Assembly (NCBI GenBank): GCA_033032175.1
Contig: CM065309.1
Coordinates: 5,270,001 to 5,334,000 of the forward strand
DNA length: 64,000 nucleotides
Source of the DNA: Saturnia japonica
Taxonomy: Eukaryota > Arthropoda > Insecta > Lepidoptera > Saturniidae
Direction of reading: 5' to 3'
Below are positions 30,201 to 42,200 of this stretch, one piece after another. The notes beneath the pieces were generated by a model that saw only the letters and a program-made list of their open reading frames with translations, was not told where the DNA came from and did not search any database. The position numbers were made by a program, and so were the translations under genes. How positions within the stretch are numbered: position 1 is the first letter of the stretch; every line of letters begins with the position of its first letter.

Positions 30201-33200
30201 CCTCAATAAATACGCTTTAAATTGTAAAATTATTTTTTCAAATCTAAGCGGTAGTTCCAGAGATTAGCTCGTTCAAAACACAAACTCTTGAGCTTTATAA
30301 TATTAGCATAGATCAGCAAAGAGTATTGGCGGTACCTGGCACATAGGTAGAGCGTGTAGACCGGAGCGAGTTTGAACGCAGGCGCGTGCGGGTCGAGACG
30401 AGTGATCACTGCCGACAGGAACTGTGCCTGCCCGGCGTCAGGGAACTCGAGCACGGCCGGTAAGATCGCCTCCTGTCCGCGGGAACCACCGCCGCCAGAC
30501 CTGCCCCAGAATAATTTGTACACATACATTGTGATACGAAGGGAGAACGCATCGCATTTCCTATTCACTTTTTCTTTTCTTTTCTTTAGACTACAAACCA
30601 CAAAGAAACGAGGCTAACATGAATGCATTTTGTGTTTTTATATTTTGTAATACATATATATAATGTCGACTATAATGAAAATGATTAAGTTATCGTATTC
30701 CATTACCCAACGTTTTAAATGAGCTTGATGCATGTAACATTAATAAGTTTATATTATTATTTTGTTATACTATATGTGATGGTATGTTTATAGTTATACT
30801 ATGAAATATATTTATATTTCATACTAGTATATTCATGCTAGCGGTGTGCCCGCGGCTCCGCACGCGTTTGTCACCACGCAAAAATTATTTAAATTCCTTA
30901 ATTTTTACTCATATTGTTAACAATTCATATGCCGTATCAATTGAGGAGTGACATGTATTTCCCGTGTACAGTTTTCATAAAAATCGGTTGGAAACTATTA
31001 TTCTAATGCATTATTAACAATTCTTATAACCTCTCAATTATAGTATAATGTATATTTCCCGTATACAAAATTTGATCAGAATCGGTTGAAAATAGATGAA
31101 AATTAATGTTTTTGAATTCGTTTTTTTTATTATTCTAGAAGTAATATTGACAATGCTTATAGTTCATTAATTATGTAAATAGTTAGACTTCCCGTGTATC
31201 ATCAAAATCGGTTAAGAATTAATGAAATTTTAAATTTCAATTGTTTCGGTTTCCAAGTATGTTATTGAAAATTCGACGAAATCGAAAGTTAGAAATCTTA
31301 CGACATTTATATAATTAAAGTATGTATTACAATTACAAAAATTGAAGAGTTTCCCTGTTGTAATTTAATCTGTCAAGAAGTAAAATAAGCTAAAAACATT
31401 TCACTTATAAGTATTATATCTTTAACAGTACTGCAAATCACTATTAGCTAAGCAGGTTATTGTATTCATACTAATTACGCTCTACCATCAAGAGTTAATA
31501 GTAGTAAAAAATTATCTAATTTTATTTTTATATAATTTTGAAGTATTGTACATGGACTGCACATTCAATGTACCTGTTTTCGTGTCCCGAGCCGCCGCTC
31601 TTCGCGCTACATATGCTTTTAGTCTCGACGTTTCCTTCCAAATCGAACGTCGTCTCATAGTTATCCTTGTATTGTGAATTAGTCCTATTTGCGTTCGAAC
31701 TCTGCTCATGGACATTATAGACGGATCCTGAGTGCTCATCCTTCGCATAATCATCCTTAGAATCGCTCAAATGTTGCGACATCATAAGCGACTCGTTGTC
31801 AAGTTTGAGCGTGTTGTTGTTGTAGGGAGCGGGGTCGTTCGAATCCCTGTAGTAGGTGTCGTTCGAAACAGGACTCATGGTTCTGATATAGTCGTTGTCG
31901 GTTGTGTTCGCGTTCGAGTCGAGCGTGTCCGGCTGCTGGTGCGAGCCGAGCGACGTGGGCGACATCGCTCCGCTGTTCTCACCGGGCGACGTCGGTGAGC
32001 TAATGTGAGGGTAACGTACACAAGCGGATGTTCGTGAGCCAGTGATATAACACATGCAAAAGAAAACATTGACAGATGATAAACATAAATCGACAGTGAT
32101 CGGAAGCGGCGAGGCCGAAAGTGTTAGAACCGAACCAAACACAAAATTTAAAACACTAATTACTAATAACAAAACGTTGCAGTGGAATAATGAATTTTGG
32201 TATTGACAAAGTTAACATTAAATTTTCACAAAGAAGGTACATCTAGTGACGACATTTAGGAACGTACTATTAAATGGTTGACAAATTCTTACCGGTCGTA
32301 AATGGAACCGGAGCCATAGTGTTGCGACTGCGCCAAATTCCTGTTGATGATGTTCTCTTGTGTTGGGTCCACGAATCGAAACGTCGAAATTCGCCCGAAT
32401 TTCAGGAGACAACCGTGCTGTTTATCGAAATAAGTAAAAGTTAATTGTCAACCAGTCTAGTTATAGTATTATAACGCATTATATTATATATAATGCATTT
32501 AAGTTTAGTTCAAAAATTCAGTGTATACACGTACTTTCGGTGTTACAGTGCGCAAAGGCATCTACTAGTGAACGCGATATGCTAAGTCTTCAACTTTGTG
32601 AACCCAATTGCATTGTTTTATGGAAACCGTCGGCTCCAGCTAGGGCTACACTACGTTTACCAAATTGAGGTTATCAGTTAAGCACTGTTGAACAGTTGTC
32701 TGTTTTGTTAAAATATGTCCGGTCCCTTACTACTTCAGCGCGCAAATCTATTTCCATCACTGTAGTTCTCCGGATGATTGCTTGATTTCGAATATTATTA
32801 TAACTTACGATATTTACTAACTTACGAGCAAGAACTGTCACTGGTAGCCTTATTTAAAACTGATGTCAGGTAAATTAAGTGGTATATGGTGGTATGTTTT
32901 CCATGCTTGCTGCTTGCTTGCTTTAATTTAAAAATCTATACCGACATCAATAATTAAGGCTCAATGACATTTCTAGGGTAAGGGTATTAACATTTTCGGC
33001 TACGTCTTCACTTAACTATCTGGCGAGATTGTGGTCAACCTTTGCCAGTCTATATAGAATTGAAAAACGATCAATTTGCTGACTATATGTCAGTAACCCA
33101 TTGAATGAAGGTAAAAGCTAATAAATAATTTAGTCAACAAAACGTGTTACGACTTACATTAATATTTACTTTCTAATTTGCTAGCTAGCACTGTGCAAAA

Positions 33201-36200
33201 AATATAAAATGACTGTATTTATGTCGAACCATATAAAAAACTGAACACTTTACATAAAGAACTGGTAGGATTTTAGAGTCCATTGTACTATATTTTAGTA
33301 AATATTGATTAATAATGTACAAGAACATAAACAAGAAAATAGTCTAAGCAGCACTCGGAAGCCACCCCTTCAGACATACATCACAGTTAAGCGTCCATTG
33401 CTATAAATAAGGACTAACTCAATTTTGTACCAAAAAAGAATACTGAACAAATAAATAACAGTACCGTTTTAGCATTGTATAAAACTTGTTATTATAATTA
33501 AGCATGCGAAACGTTAATATAGTAAACGTTCCTTATTCGCTCTTCGTTCATTCGCGTTTTCACTATTCACGGATTAAAAACATATGCGACCCAATTCCTA
33601 TATTCGCTGCTAAAGATTTCTTTATTCGCGGATCTAATCGGTACATTGACTGCTTTGGCTGCAAACATAGTCGAAAGTACGAATGGAATAGGACGAGATG
33701 GGTTCGAACAGATAGAATCAAGTGACATTCAGAAGTTGCTTGAATCGCAAGATGAAGATTTGACTGAAATCAACTTTGAGGAAATGTTAAATTCACAGCC
33801 TATTGAAGAAGAGGCTTCAACAAGCACGGGAAACGTGACATATAATTTGAAAAATTTTAGTGAAGGTTTAAGAATGGCCAATGAGCTTTGGGATTTCTTT
33901 ATAAAAATTGATCCGTCTATGAAACAAAGTCTTATTTTTAAGAGGCAAATTGCTAATGCCACTGCTGAATATCATTATGAATCGAAGGAGCTTTTAAAAA
34001 CTGCCAAGCAAGAAAAAATTACAAAATTCTTTAAACCATTGCCTAAGCCTGAAGATTATAATAATTAATCAATATGGTTAAAAACTTCAATTTTTTTTTT
34101 ATATAATTTTTTTTTTCATTTTGTTATCCTCTATAATTCCATATAAATTACCATTCCTCAATTCACGGTTTCTGTATTCGCGGCATATTTACGGAACATA
34201 TACCCCGCGAATAAAGAGCTGTTACTCTATATTATTTATGTCAATAAAAACTATAAATAAACTAAATTTAACTTGCATCTATTACCATAGCTAGTCAAAC
34301 TATTTACTGCTTATTGATTGGCATAGTTAGCGTATAATAATAGATCATCATAAAACCGATAGAATTCAGTCATTTGTGGTCACAGTGTACAAGAATGTAA
34401 AACAAGGTAAAAATTTGTAGTTTTTTTATTTTAAAAAATCATATCTTAGGTGCTACCTAGGATATATTTTGTTTCGCATTTTTTTCTGAATGGCCATAAG
34501 TTCTGCTATAAGCCATTTCAAGGTTATCCATTCATTACCGGACACCCTGTATAATCCTTACGAACAGAAGTTACTTAAAGACAATTTTATGAATTTAATC
34601 TTTGCCCTTTGTAGCATGTTATTTGGACACATAATTAAGGAGATAATGCAAAATTAAAATAATTTGTACTTGCGGGAAGTGAGAACAATATTTATGATTA
34701 AGTAGACGGGTGCCGTAGCGGCGCTGTGTTTATTGGATGAAATCGTGGGGCACAGCTAGTAATGTAATAAGAGAGGTAGGACACAGAAAGAAAAAAATTC
34801 TCTACTTGGGACAGCTTACACTACAGAATATCGCAGCCAAATAGCCTTAGGTTGTGTTCCTACAGAGAAAACGGTTTCCAAACTTCCTTGGAAAGAGAGA
34901 GTAAGGAGTGGTTCAAGGTAGGCAACGCACTAGTGATAAACGTTTATCATCAGGTGGGCCGAATGCTAGTTTTCTACCTTAGATGTATTAAAAAAAATGT
35001 ATAATTCGTAAAGATAATGCTCATAAGCAGACTACTACTGGGTATAGAACAGCTCTAAAAAATACTGGAATTTTGTAGATTTTCTTAATAACTACTACTT
35101 GGTAGAGAGAGAGTAGTAGTTATTAGTATTGGTTAGGATTATATATTTACATCCATGGTTAGGATATATGTGAAACTAAAATCTGTACCATAAATACACA
35201 CAAATAGATGTACACTAGATTATTACAGGAAACCTGTGTACCTGCCTTACTATACTCATGTATAAGTCAACATAAACTAACTAGTAGTTAGTTCTAACTT
35301 ATATCTTTATACTTCTAAAGTACAGAAGTATGGAATGATTGATATTTCAGAGGAGAGAATAGGTACAATCCTGTAAGCTCTATGACAAACTACTCTCACG
35401 TTGGTACCTCTTGACGCGTGCTGAATACAAAAATAGGGAAAAGTTATCTGTGCATGATCTCTTAGCATAATAACTCACGGGACTACAAGCCTCAGGTTAC
35501 GAATAAAGCCAAATATTTTATACTTTGATTTCATTCAGCAAGGCATCCTCGTTCCAAATTATGTTAATTTATTAATTTTTGTAATATTTAAACTTGAAAA
35601 TATTAGCAAAGATATAAAATATGTATAATTTATTGATTATTACACCATATTCCGTGTGAACTAAGGTGAAAAAAGTAGAGTCATTCGTCCTTGCAAGTTT
35701 ACTTAGAAAAAAATATTCGTAATAGGTATTTTCATCAAGTTGATTCAGATTCCTTTTTCTTTCAGCGCTGAGTGCATTGTAAACGTGTACTAAACACTGA
35801 AATGCTTGTATGAAAACTCATAACATAACCAAGACTAATTTTAACAAAAAAGAAAACCAACTTATCTATTTTGAAGACTTCCCGTGTGTATCTTCTAACT
35901 TGAAGGTCCAATACCAATGAAATTAAAATGGGACCAACCCTTGAGGTATCCCCTATCCAACAAAAAAATAATCATCCATATCGGTTCATAAACAAAGAAG
36001 TTATGGCTGAACATCCATACAAAATATATACATTCGAATTGATTAACCTCCCGTTTTTTGTTAAAGTCGGTTAAAAAGAAGCCTTCAAGAAACTTTCAAG
36101 GGAAATTTTTATGTAATGGCAAAAAAAAACTGATTTGCTTATTTTATAATACCTGCAATCGCTGTGTATGCACAACTCGTTGTCCGTTGAGGAATACGAG

Positions 36201-39200
36201 TGCGTCCGCGTGCAGCGAAGTGACCGTGTAGCCGCCGCCCTCTGCGGGCGCGACCACGCAATGCCGCGATTGGATCGAAGGACCATACAGCTGCAGAGTT
36301 GTACCGTTCCCGGAACCGACCTAAAATTAAAATACACATGCCAAACTAGGATATTCTCTATATTATATAGATACATATATGACTGAACCATAAACATTCA
36401 ACCTCGGACATACACATTTATTACTTTCATTAACAACAAACATAATATATACCAAATCATCATACTAGGCAATTAAAAAAAGACCAATAAAATTTCAACT
36501 GCAACAATCTAACAACCGCCGCACTGGGAGAAACGAACGTTCGTTAAATTAATAATGCGATAGGCTGAAACGAATGCAAACGCGGTACATAGGTATGCAA
36601 TTAACTGCTTTCACTGCACGACTCGCGCTTGCACTCGAGTGTATTGCCAAAATTAGTACGTCGATTCAAAAGGAACACGTAATAGTGTACCTAGCTAATT
36701 TTCACGCTGAATAGGTTGGTTCATACACATAATACTCATAATTACTATTTTCAAAGTAATTAAAATATTATATTGTACTACTAGGTGGTCAGGCAGACGT
36801 TGTTTTCAAATTTATCTTTCCCTAAAAATCTTATTCGAACATTACATACATACTAAAATTAAAAAAAAGTATAAACTAATCGGCGCAGCGGTTCTCAAGT
36901 GATGCGCTTACCAACAACCAGCATTTAATTTTAATTATTATATATAAATAGATTATGATGTTCATTATCTTGACAGGGTCAAAAATCACACATATTTTTT
37001 TGTTTTATAGATACTTTTTTTTCTTTACTAATAAACTACAACAACTAATAACACGTCCTTAACCTATTTTTTAATGAAATTATTTAGTAACGTATTCAAT
37101 GTACAGAATTATTATAAATGTTTTATTGTGAGCCTGTATGCAATTATAAGGATTCAATGAATTTATTATTGACGACACAAGTGTATTTCCTTATTACTAT
37201 TTAATACAGAATCCACGTATCGATGGCAATTAAACACCTGACGCGGCTCACACAGCGCTAGTTCCTCAACAAAAATAAGCCTTGAAGTATAATACGTGTC
37301 ACTACAATAAATACGAATGTCCCTTGGAAGTGAATCCTCTATTAAAAATATATAAATAATAATCTAAAAATAAACAATAACATCAGGTACAATATTCTAA
37401 ACAATTAACAGCATTCTTGAATAATAGGACCCTTTTTTATAAGTTACGTTTTATTAATTACTAGCTGTGCACGTGGCTTCAGTCACGTGGACTACAGAAT
37501 GCCCACGCGAATCTTTCTCCCCCGCTCCCGGCTATTTTAAAGACAAAAATGCTTTTTGTGGGTGTATCTTAGAAGATAGACGTATACTCTCGCTGACTTT
37601 TTTGTAGCTCTTTTAATGTCTACAATTATTTACTACATTAATTTTCTATATCTCTTATGGTTTACTCAGCATAAGCCATTTAAGCACTCGAATTTTTTTA
37701 TATTTGTGCGGAACCCTAATTCTTTTTCTAAAATTTAAGTAGCCTAAGTTACTCCTTATAATTTCAGCTATCTACCAGTGAAATTCCCGTCAAAATCGGT
37801 CCAACCGTTTCGGAGATTACCCGGAAAAAACCGACAGACAAACAAAAAAATTAAAAATGGGCTTTTTATTATAGGTATCGTACGTACATACTTTCATATG
37901 CATTTAGTAAAAAACTGTTATTTTGACATTACTATTAATTTCATTGCGTGTTGTTGCTAAAGAGCCATTTATAGTCGTTAATATATCTCAGTTTAAGTAT
38001 CTTCGATTAGCATTGATTGAAGCTTTTCCTTAAAGCTTGAAGGAGTATTGAAGTTACCTAGTCAATTTTCTCCATAATTCGAGTGAGTAGTTCAAAACCT
38101 TTTCAATCCTCAATGACACGATCTTAAAATAAATAATTTTGTAAATTAACCTTCCTACAAGTTTTTTGTGATTTATTTTTTTGTGAATTTATTTGTATTC
38201 ATCCAAATTCGTACAAATACATTACTTAATCAATTTGAATATACATATATTTTGCTTAAAACCAAAACCTTCATATAGACGGTTATAAAAACAAGAGCAA
38301 TAATCGTTTTAGCCATATGAAGTTCCATAATTACAAATTTTTATTCTCAAAATTCTTTATCAACGTTATATTTAAGAATACTATTTCATTTATGTAGTGC
38401 AAAATTTCACTACTACATTATTTTCATTCATAACCTACGATAGCTTATAGTGTTTTAAACAAAATAAAAATATGTACAATTATAAAATATTACAGAAGTA
38501 TCCACCGAGTTCATAATGTATTATTTAAAAATACGGTACATACGCAATAATTAATTATTTACGTACGATACACACGTTCCACAGCAATGAATGCCAAAAC
38601 CATGGTCCGGAAAAGTTTTAAAATTTCAGGTTTTTATTTTTTTCCTTCCTACAACAAGATAAAAATGACACCTATAAAGTGCATGCAATGAATTAAGAAA
38701 TCCAAAATGAGTGGTTAGCCATAGGTGACTTCTGCATCCCAGTAGCACTAAAGTGGCGCGTTTGGATATATGACTGGCCTTCTGCCCTACTAAAATTTTA
38801 TCTTAATGCCTTCCAAATGACCCCTCCTTGACCAGAGTAACTTAGTAAGATGGGGGGAAAGCCTCTGAAAAATCTCGCTATACTTGTGGTGAGGCAATAG
38901 GTACAGCCAGGCACTTATTAGTAAGATGCAAGGTGCTTCTTGATAGGTTCTTCTTCACTACTCACGTCGCCATGATAGAGTTACTTCAATTCATACGTGA
39001 AGCAGTAAGTCTTTCAGTAGCTAGAGCTCAGAAAGAATTGACTACTAACTGGAGACAAATTAATTTTATAAAAGAAGGCAACAGTAGATGATAAAAGTAA
39101 GCCCTTCTCAATCCTAGATTCTGCACCTGATTAGACTATTTTAGGGGACACATATGAAAACATTATAAAATTTCAGAGGATGTGGGTGTTTCGTCATCCA

Positions 39201-42200
39201 GACCGGACATATTTTTTATTCCCGAGAAATCAAGCGTATAGTTCTTGTAATGCTTACTGTACCGTGGGAAACTATTATACCTAAAGACTACGCAATAAAA
39301 ATGAATAAATATTACGATCTATGTAATGAGCTAACAAAAAACGGCTATGCGGTTAACTTGTATGCGGTGGAAGTGGGAGCGAGAGGTATTCCAGCAAAAT
39401 CTCTCAATAACTTGCTAAAAGACCTCGGCCTGTCGAGAACTGCAGTAAGTTCTATTTTAGAACGGGTATCTAAAGTTCTTACCAAATCTGGCTTGGCAGG
39501 AAAAATATCGCGGGCAGTCAAGGTGAGCGCTGATGACATGTTAAAAGTTTTGGTTAAAGTTTATTTTTAGATTGACCCAGGTTATTTTTCTTGAACGGTA
39601 ACAACAAGGAAATGAAAGAGGTCCCTGATCCAAACTGAACTACTACTCCACAGGTTAAATGACGTAGCTTGTCAAACAGCATCACATATTTTACAGTAAA
39701 CATACCACATGTGTCGACTTCACGACACCGGTTATTTTGTCACACAACAGAGCGCTATATTTTTTTTTTTTGAACTGACTACACTGTTAGCCTTAGGGGC
39801 CCTATCGTCAAACAGAGCCGCTGCGGCTTTTACAGCTTCACCGGACTTGGGGGCGAGCGCTTAGGGCACTCAGCCGAGAAAGTTTGTGACGACCCGCACG
39901 AGGGTGCCAGAGTGGCCGAACCTCGGCTCGAGCGGTCGTCGCGAATGCGAAAAGTCGCGATCTAACTAATTCCCTAATCTTATGAGAATTCGAGCTAACT
40001 AATATATACTCATATGCACGTTCCCCTCCTCCTGGGAGGAAGGAGTGGACCATGCGTATGTGTATTTGTTAATCGGAATGGTTTTTCTACACTAACTAGC
40101 GCATTAGTCTAACTAGCGCAAAAAAAGAAAAAAAAGGTCCCTTACAGAACCTATGTACCTGTGTGGTGTGCACGTGTGTGTGTTCATACGTGTGTAATGT
40201 TGTGTGTGGGTAACTAAGTGTTGCACGTATAGTGTCACTTTGTATCGCGCGGGCGGCTGCCTGACCCAAGGGCTTTACACCGAGGAACGGACCTAGGCTT
40301 GGGTTGCCGCTAGAGAGGGTGGACGTGACGGGTGTGCGGGAGCGAAGTTGACCGCCCGTCCTCTGCGGAGAGAACGGTGGTTACGCGGGCGTGGGCGGTG
40401 GCACGCTCTGTTTGGAGAGACGGTGTTGGCGTAGAACGCGTTAGCTTTTTCGGTTTGGTCGGGCGGGTCAGTGAATATATTACGCGGCCGGCGTTTTCTC
40501 CGGCAGGCGTTGGGGTCGGGAACATAAGAAGCTGCCGCTTTTATTAAGGGGTTCGCGTGGTTCGACGCGGTGTCGAAATACGAGCGAGAAAGGTGTTTGG
40601 CATATGCATGTATCGAGGGAAGGTCCATATCTCTATGGAGATCCTCCATACGAACAAACCAGGGGGCACCGGTAAGGCGGTGAAGAAACTTGTTCTGGAT
40701 GGCTTGTAAGCGTTCCCAGTTATGACTTGACATATGTGCGAACGCAACGCAGCTGTATGTCATGATCGGACGGATACACATCTTGTAGAGCGTAAGTTTG
40801 TGTCTCGTGGACATTTTGCTTGCAGCACATAACAGAGGATGCAGTCGGGCGAGGGTCCAGGAGGCCCTTTTCCTAACCAGATTGATGTGGCGTATAAAGG
40901 AGAGTCTACTGTCTAGGGTTACACCTAGATATTTGGTCGCCTTTTCCCAGGGGATCGGATTACCGAAGAGTTCAAGGGGATTGTCCTTGAGTTTTCGCGG
41001 TATCTGTGTGGCGGTTTGGTCGAAGAGCACCGCTGCGCTCTTCGTGGGGTTTATGGCTATTCGCCAGTCGTTAAACCACTTCCCGAGAGTGGTCACGGCT
41101 CTTTGGATTCTACATTTGAGGTTTCTCGTTTGCCTTTGAGAGGAGTATATGACTGTATCGTCAGCGTATAAGCCTACTTCAACTTTCTCTTGAAGTTTTG
41201 GTAGGTCACTGACGTACAGATTGAAGAGGCTAGGTGCCAGGATGGAACCTTGGGGGACGCCTGAGCGTATGGGATGGGGTGTGGATAGTTCACCTTCCAC
41301 TCTGTAGCGAAAGGTGCGGTCTTTGAGGTAATCGCGGATGATTTTAACTAATCTATCGGGGACTTCGCGGGAGTACAGCTTGTAGACTAATCCTTCGTGC
41401 CAGACCTTATCAAAGGCCTTGGCTACGTCGAAGAAGACTGCCAGCGTGCGACGGGGTTTGGATAACTCGGAAAAGTTAAACAGAATGTGCTCCGTGAGGC
41501 GGTGCACTTGATGAGTGCAAGAATGTCTAGCACGAAAACCGAATTGCTCAGGCGGGTAGAGGTTTTTCTCCTCTATTACGGATTTGAGACGGTTCAGGAG
41601 GATCCGCTCATAGATTTTACCAAGGGTATTTAGAAGACTGATAGGGCGGTAGCTGTCGGGAAGCGACGTGCTCTTACCGGGCTTGTGAATACCTATGACA
41701 ATGGCCGTTTTCCAGACGGCTGGAAAATGGCAGTTGGCTATGGCTACATTGAATATGCAGACCAATAGAGCTATGAGGTGATCGGGAAGAAGTTTGAGTA
41801 CTTCGTTCCTGGCGCTATAATCCATACCTATCTATACAAATAAATTGAAGAGTCTGTTTGTGATGTCAAAATAATAGCATTTCACTAAATCCACATGAAA
41901 ATATATATACGGTACATACAAAAAAAAACAATTTAAAAAAAAAATTGGACCGATTTTGACTGGCAGATAGGTGATTTTATAAGGAGTAACTCTTAGGCTT
42001 TATTTGATTAAAATAACTAAGATTCTGCGAAAATAAATAAATTAGAAATGACCGCGCTGGGTGGCAGCACGATCACTACAATAACGACGGTATTCTGTAA
42101 TAATATTATGTAACTTAAATTAAAATAAGGTATTTCGGGTACATTATAAGCTCTTTTATTTCACACTAAGGCGATCGAAGGTACGATGTATGTTGTAAGT

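Noticed and set aside
32000..32172. Extension of the linker-exon frame with a Leu/Val-rich start
   Set aside because: The splice at 31999 (CACATTAG) gives exact phase match with 32417-32293; the extension looks like a pyrimidine-rich intron.
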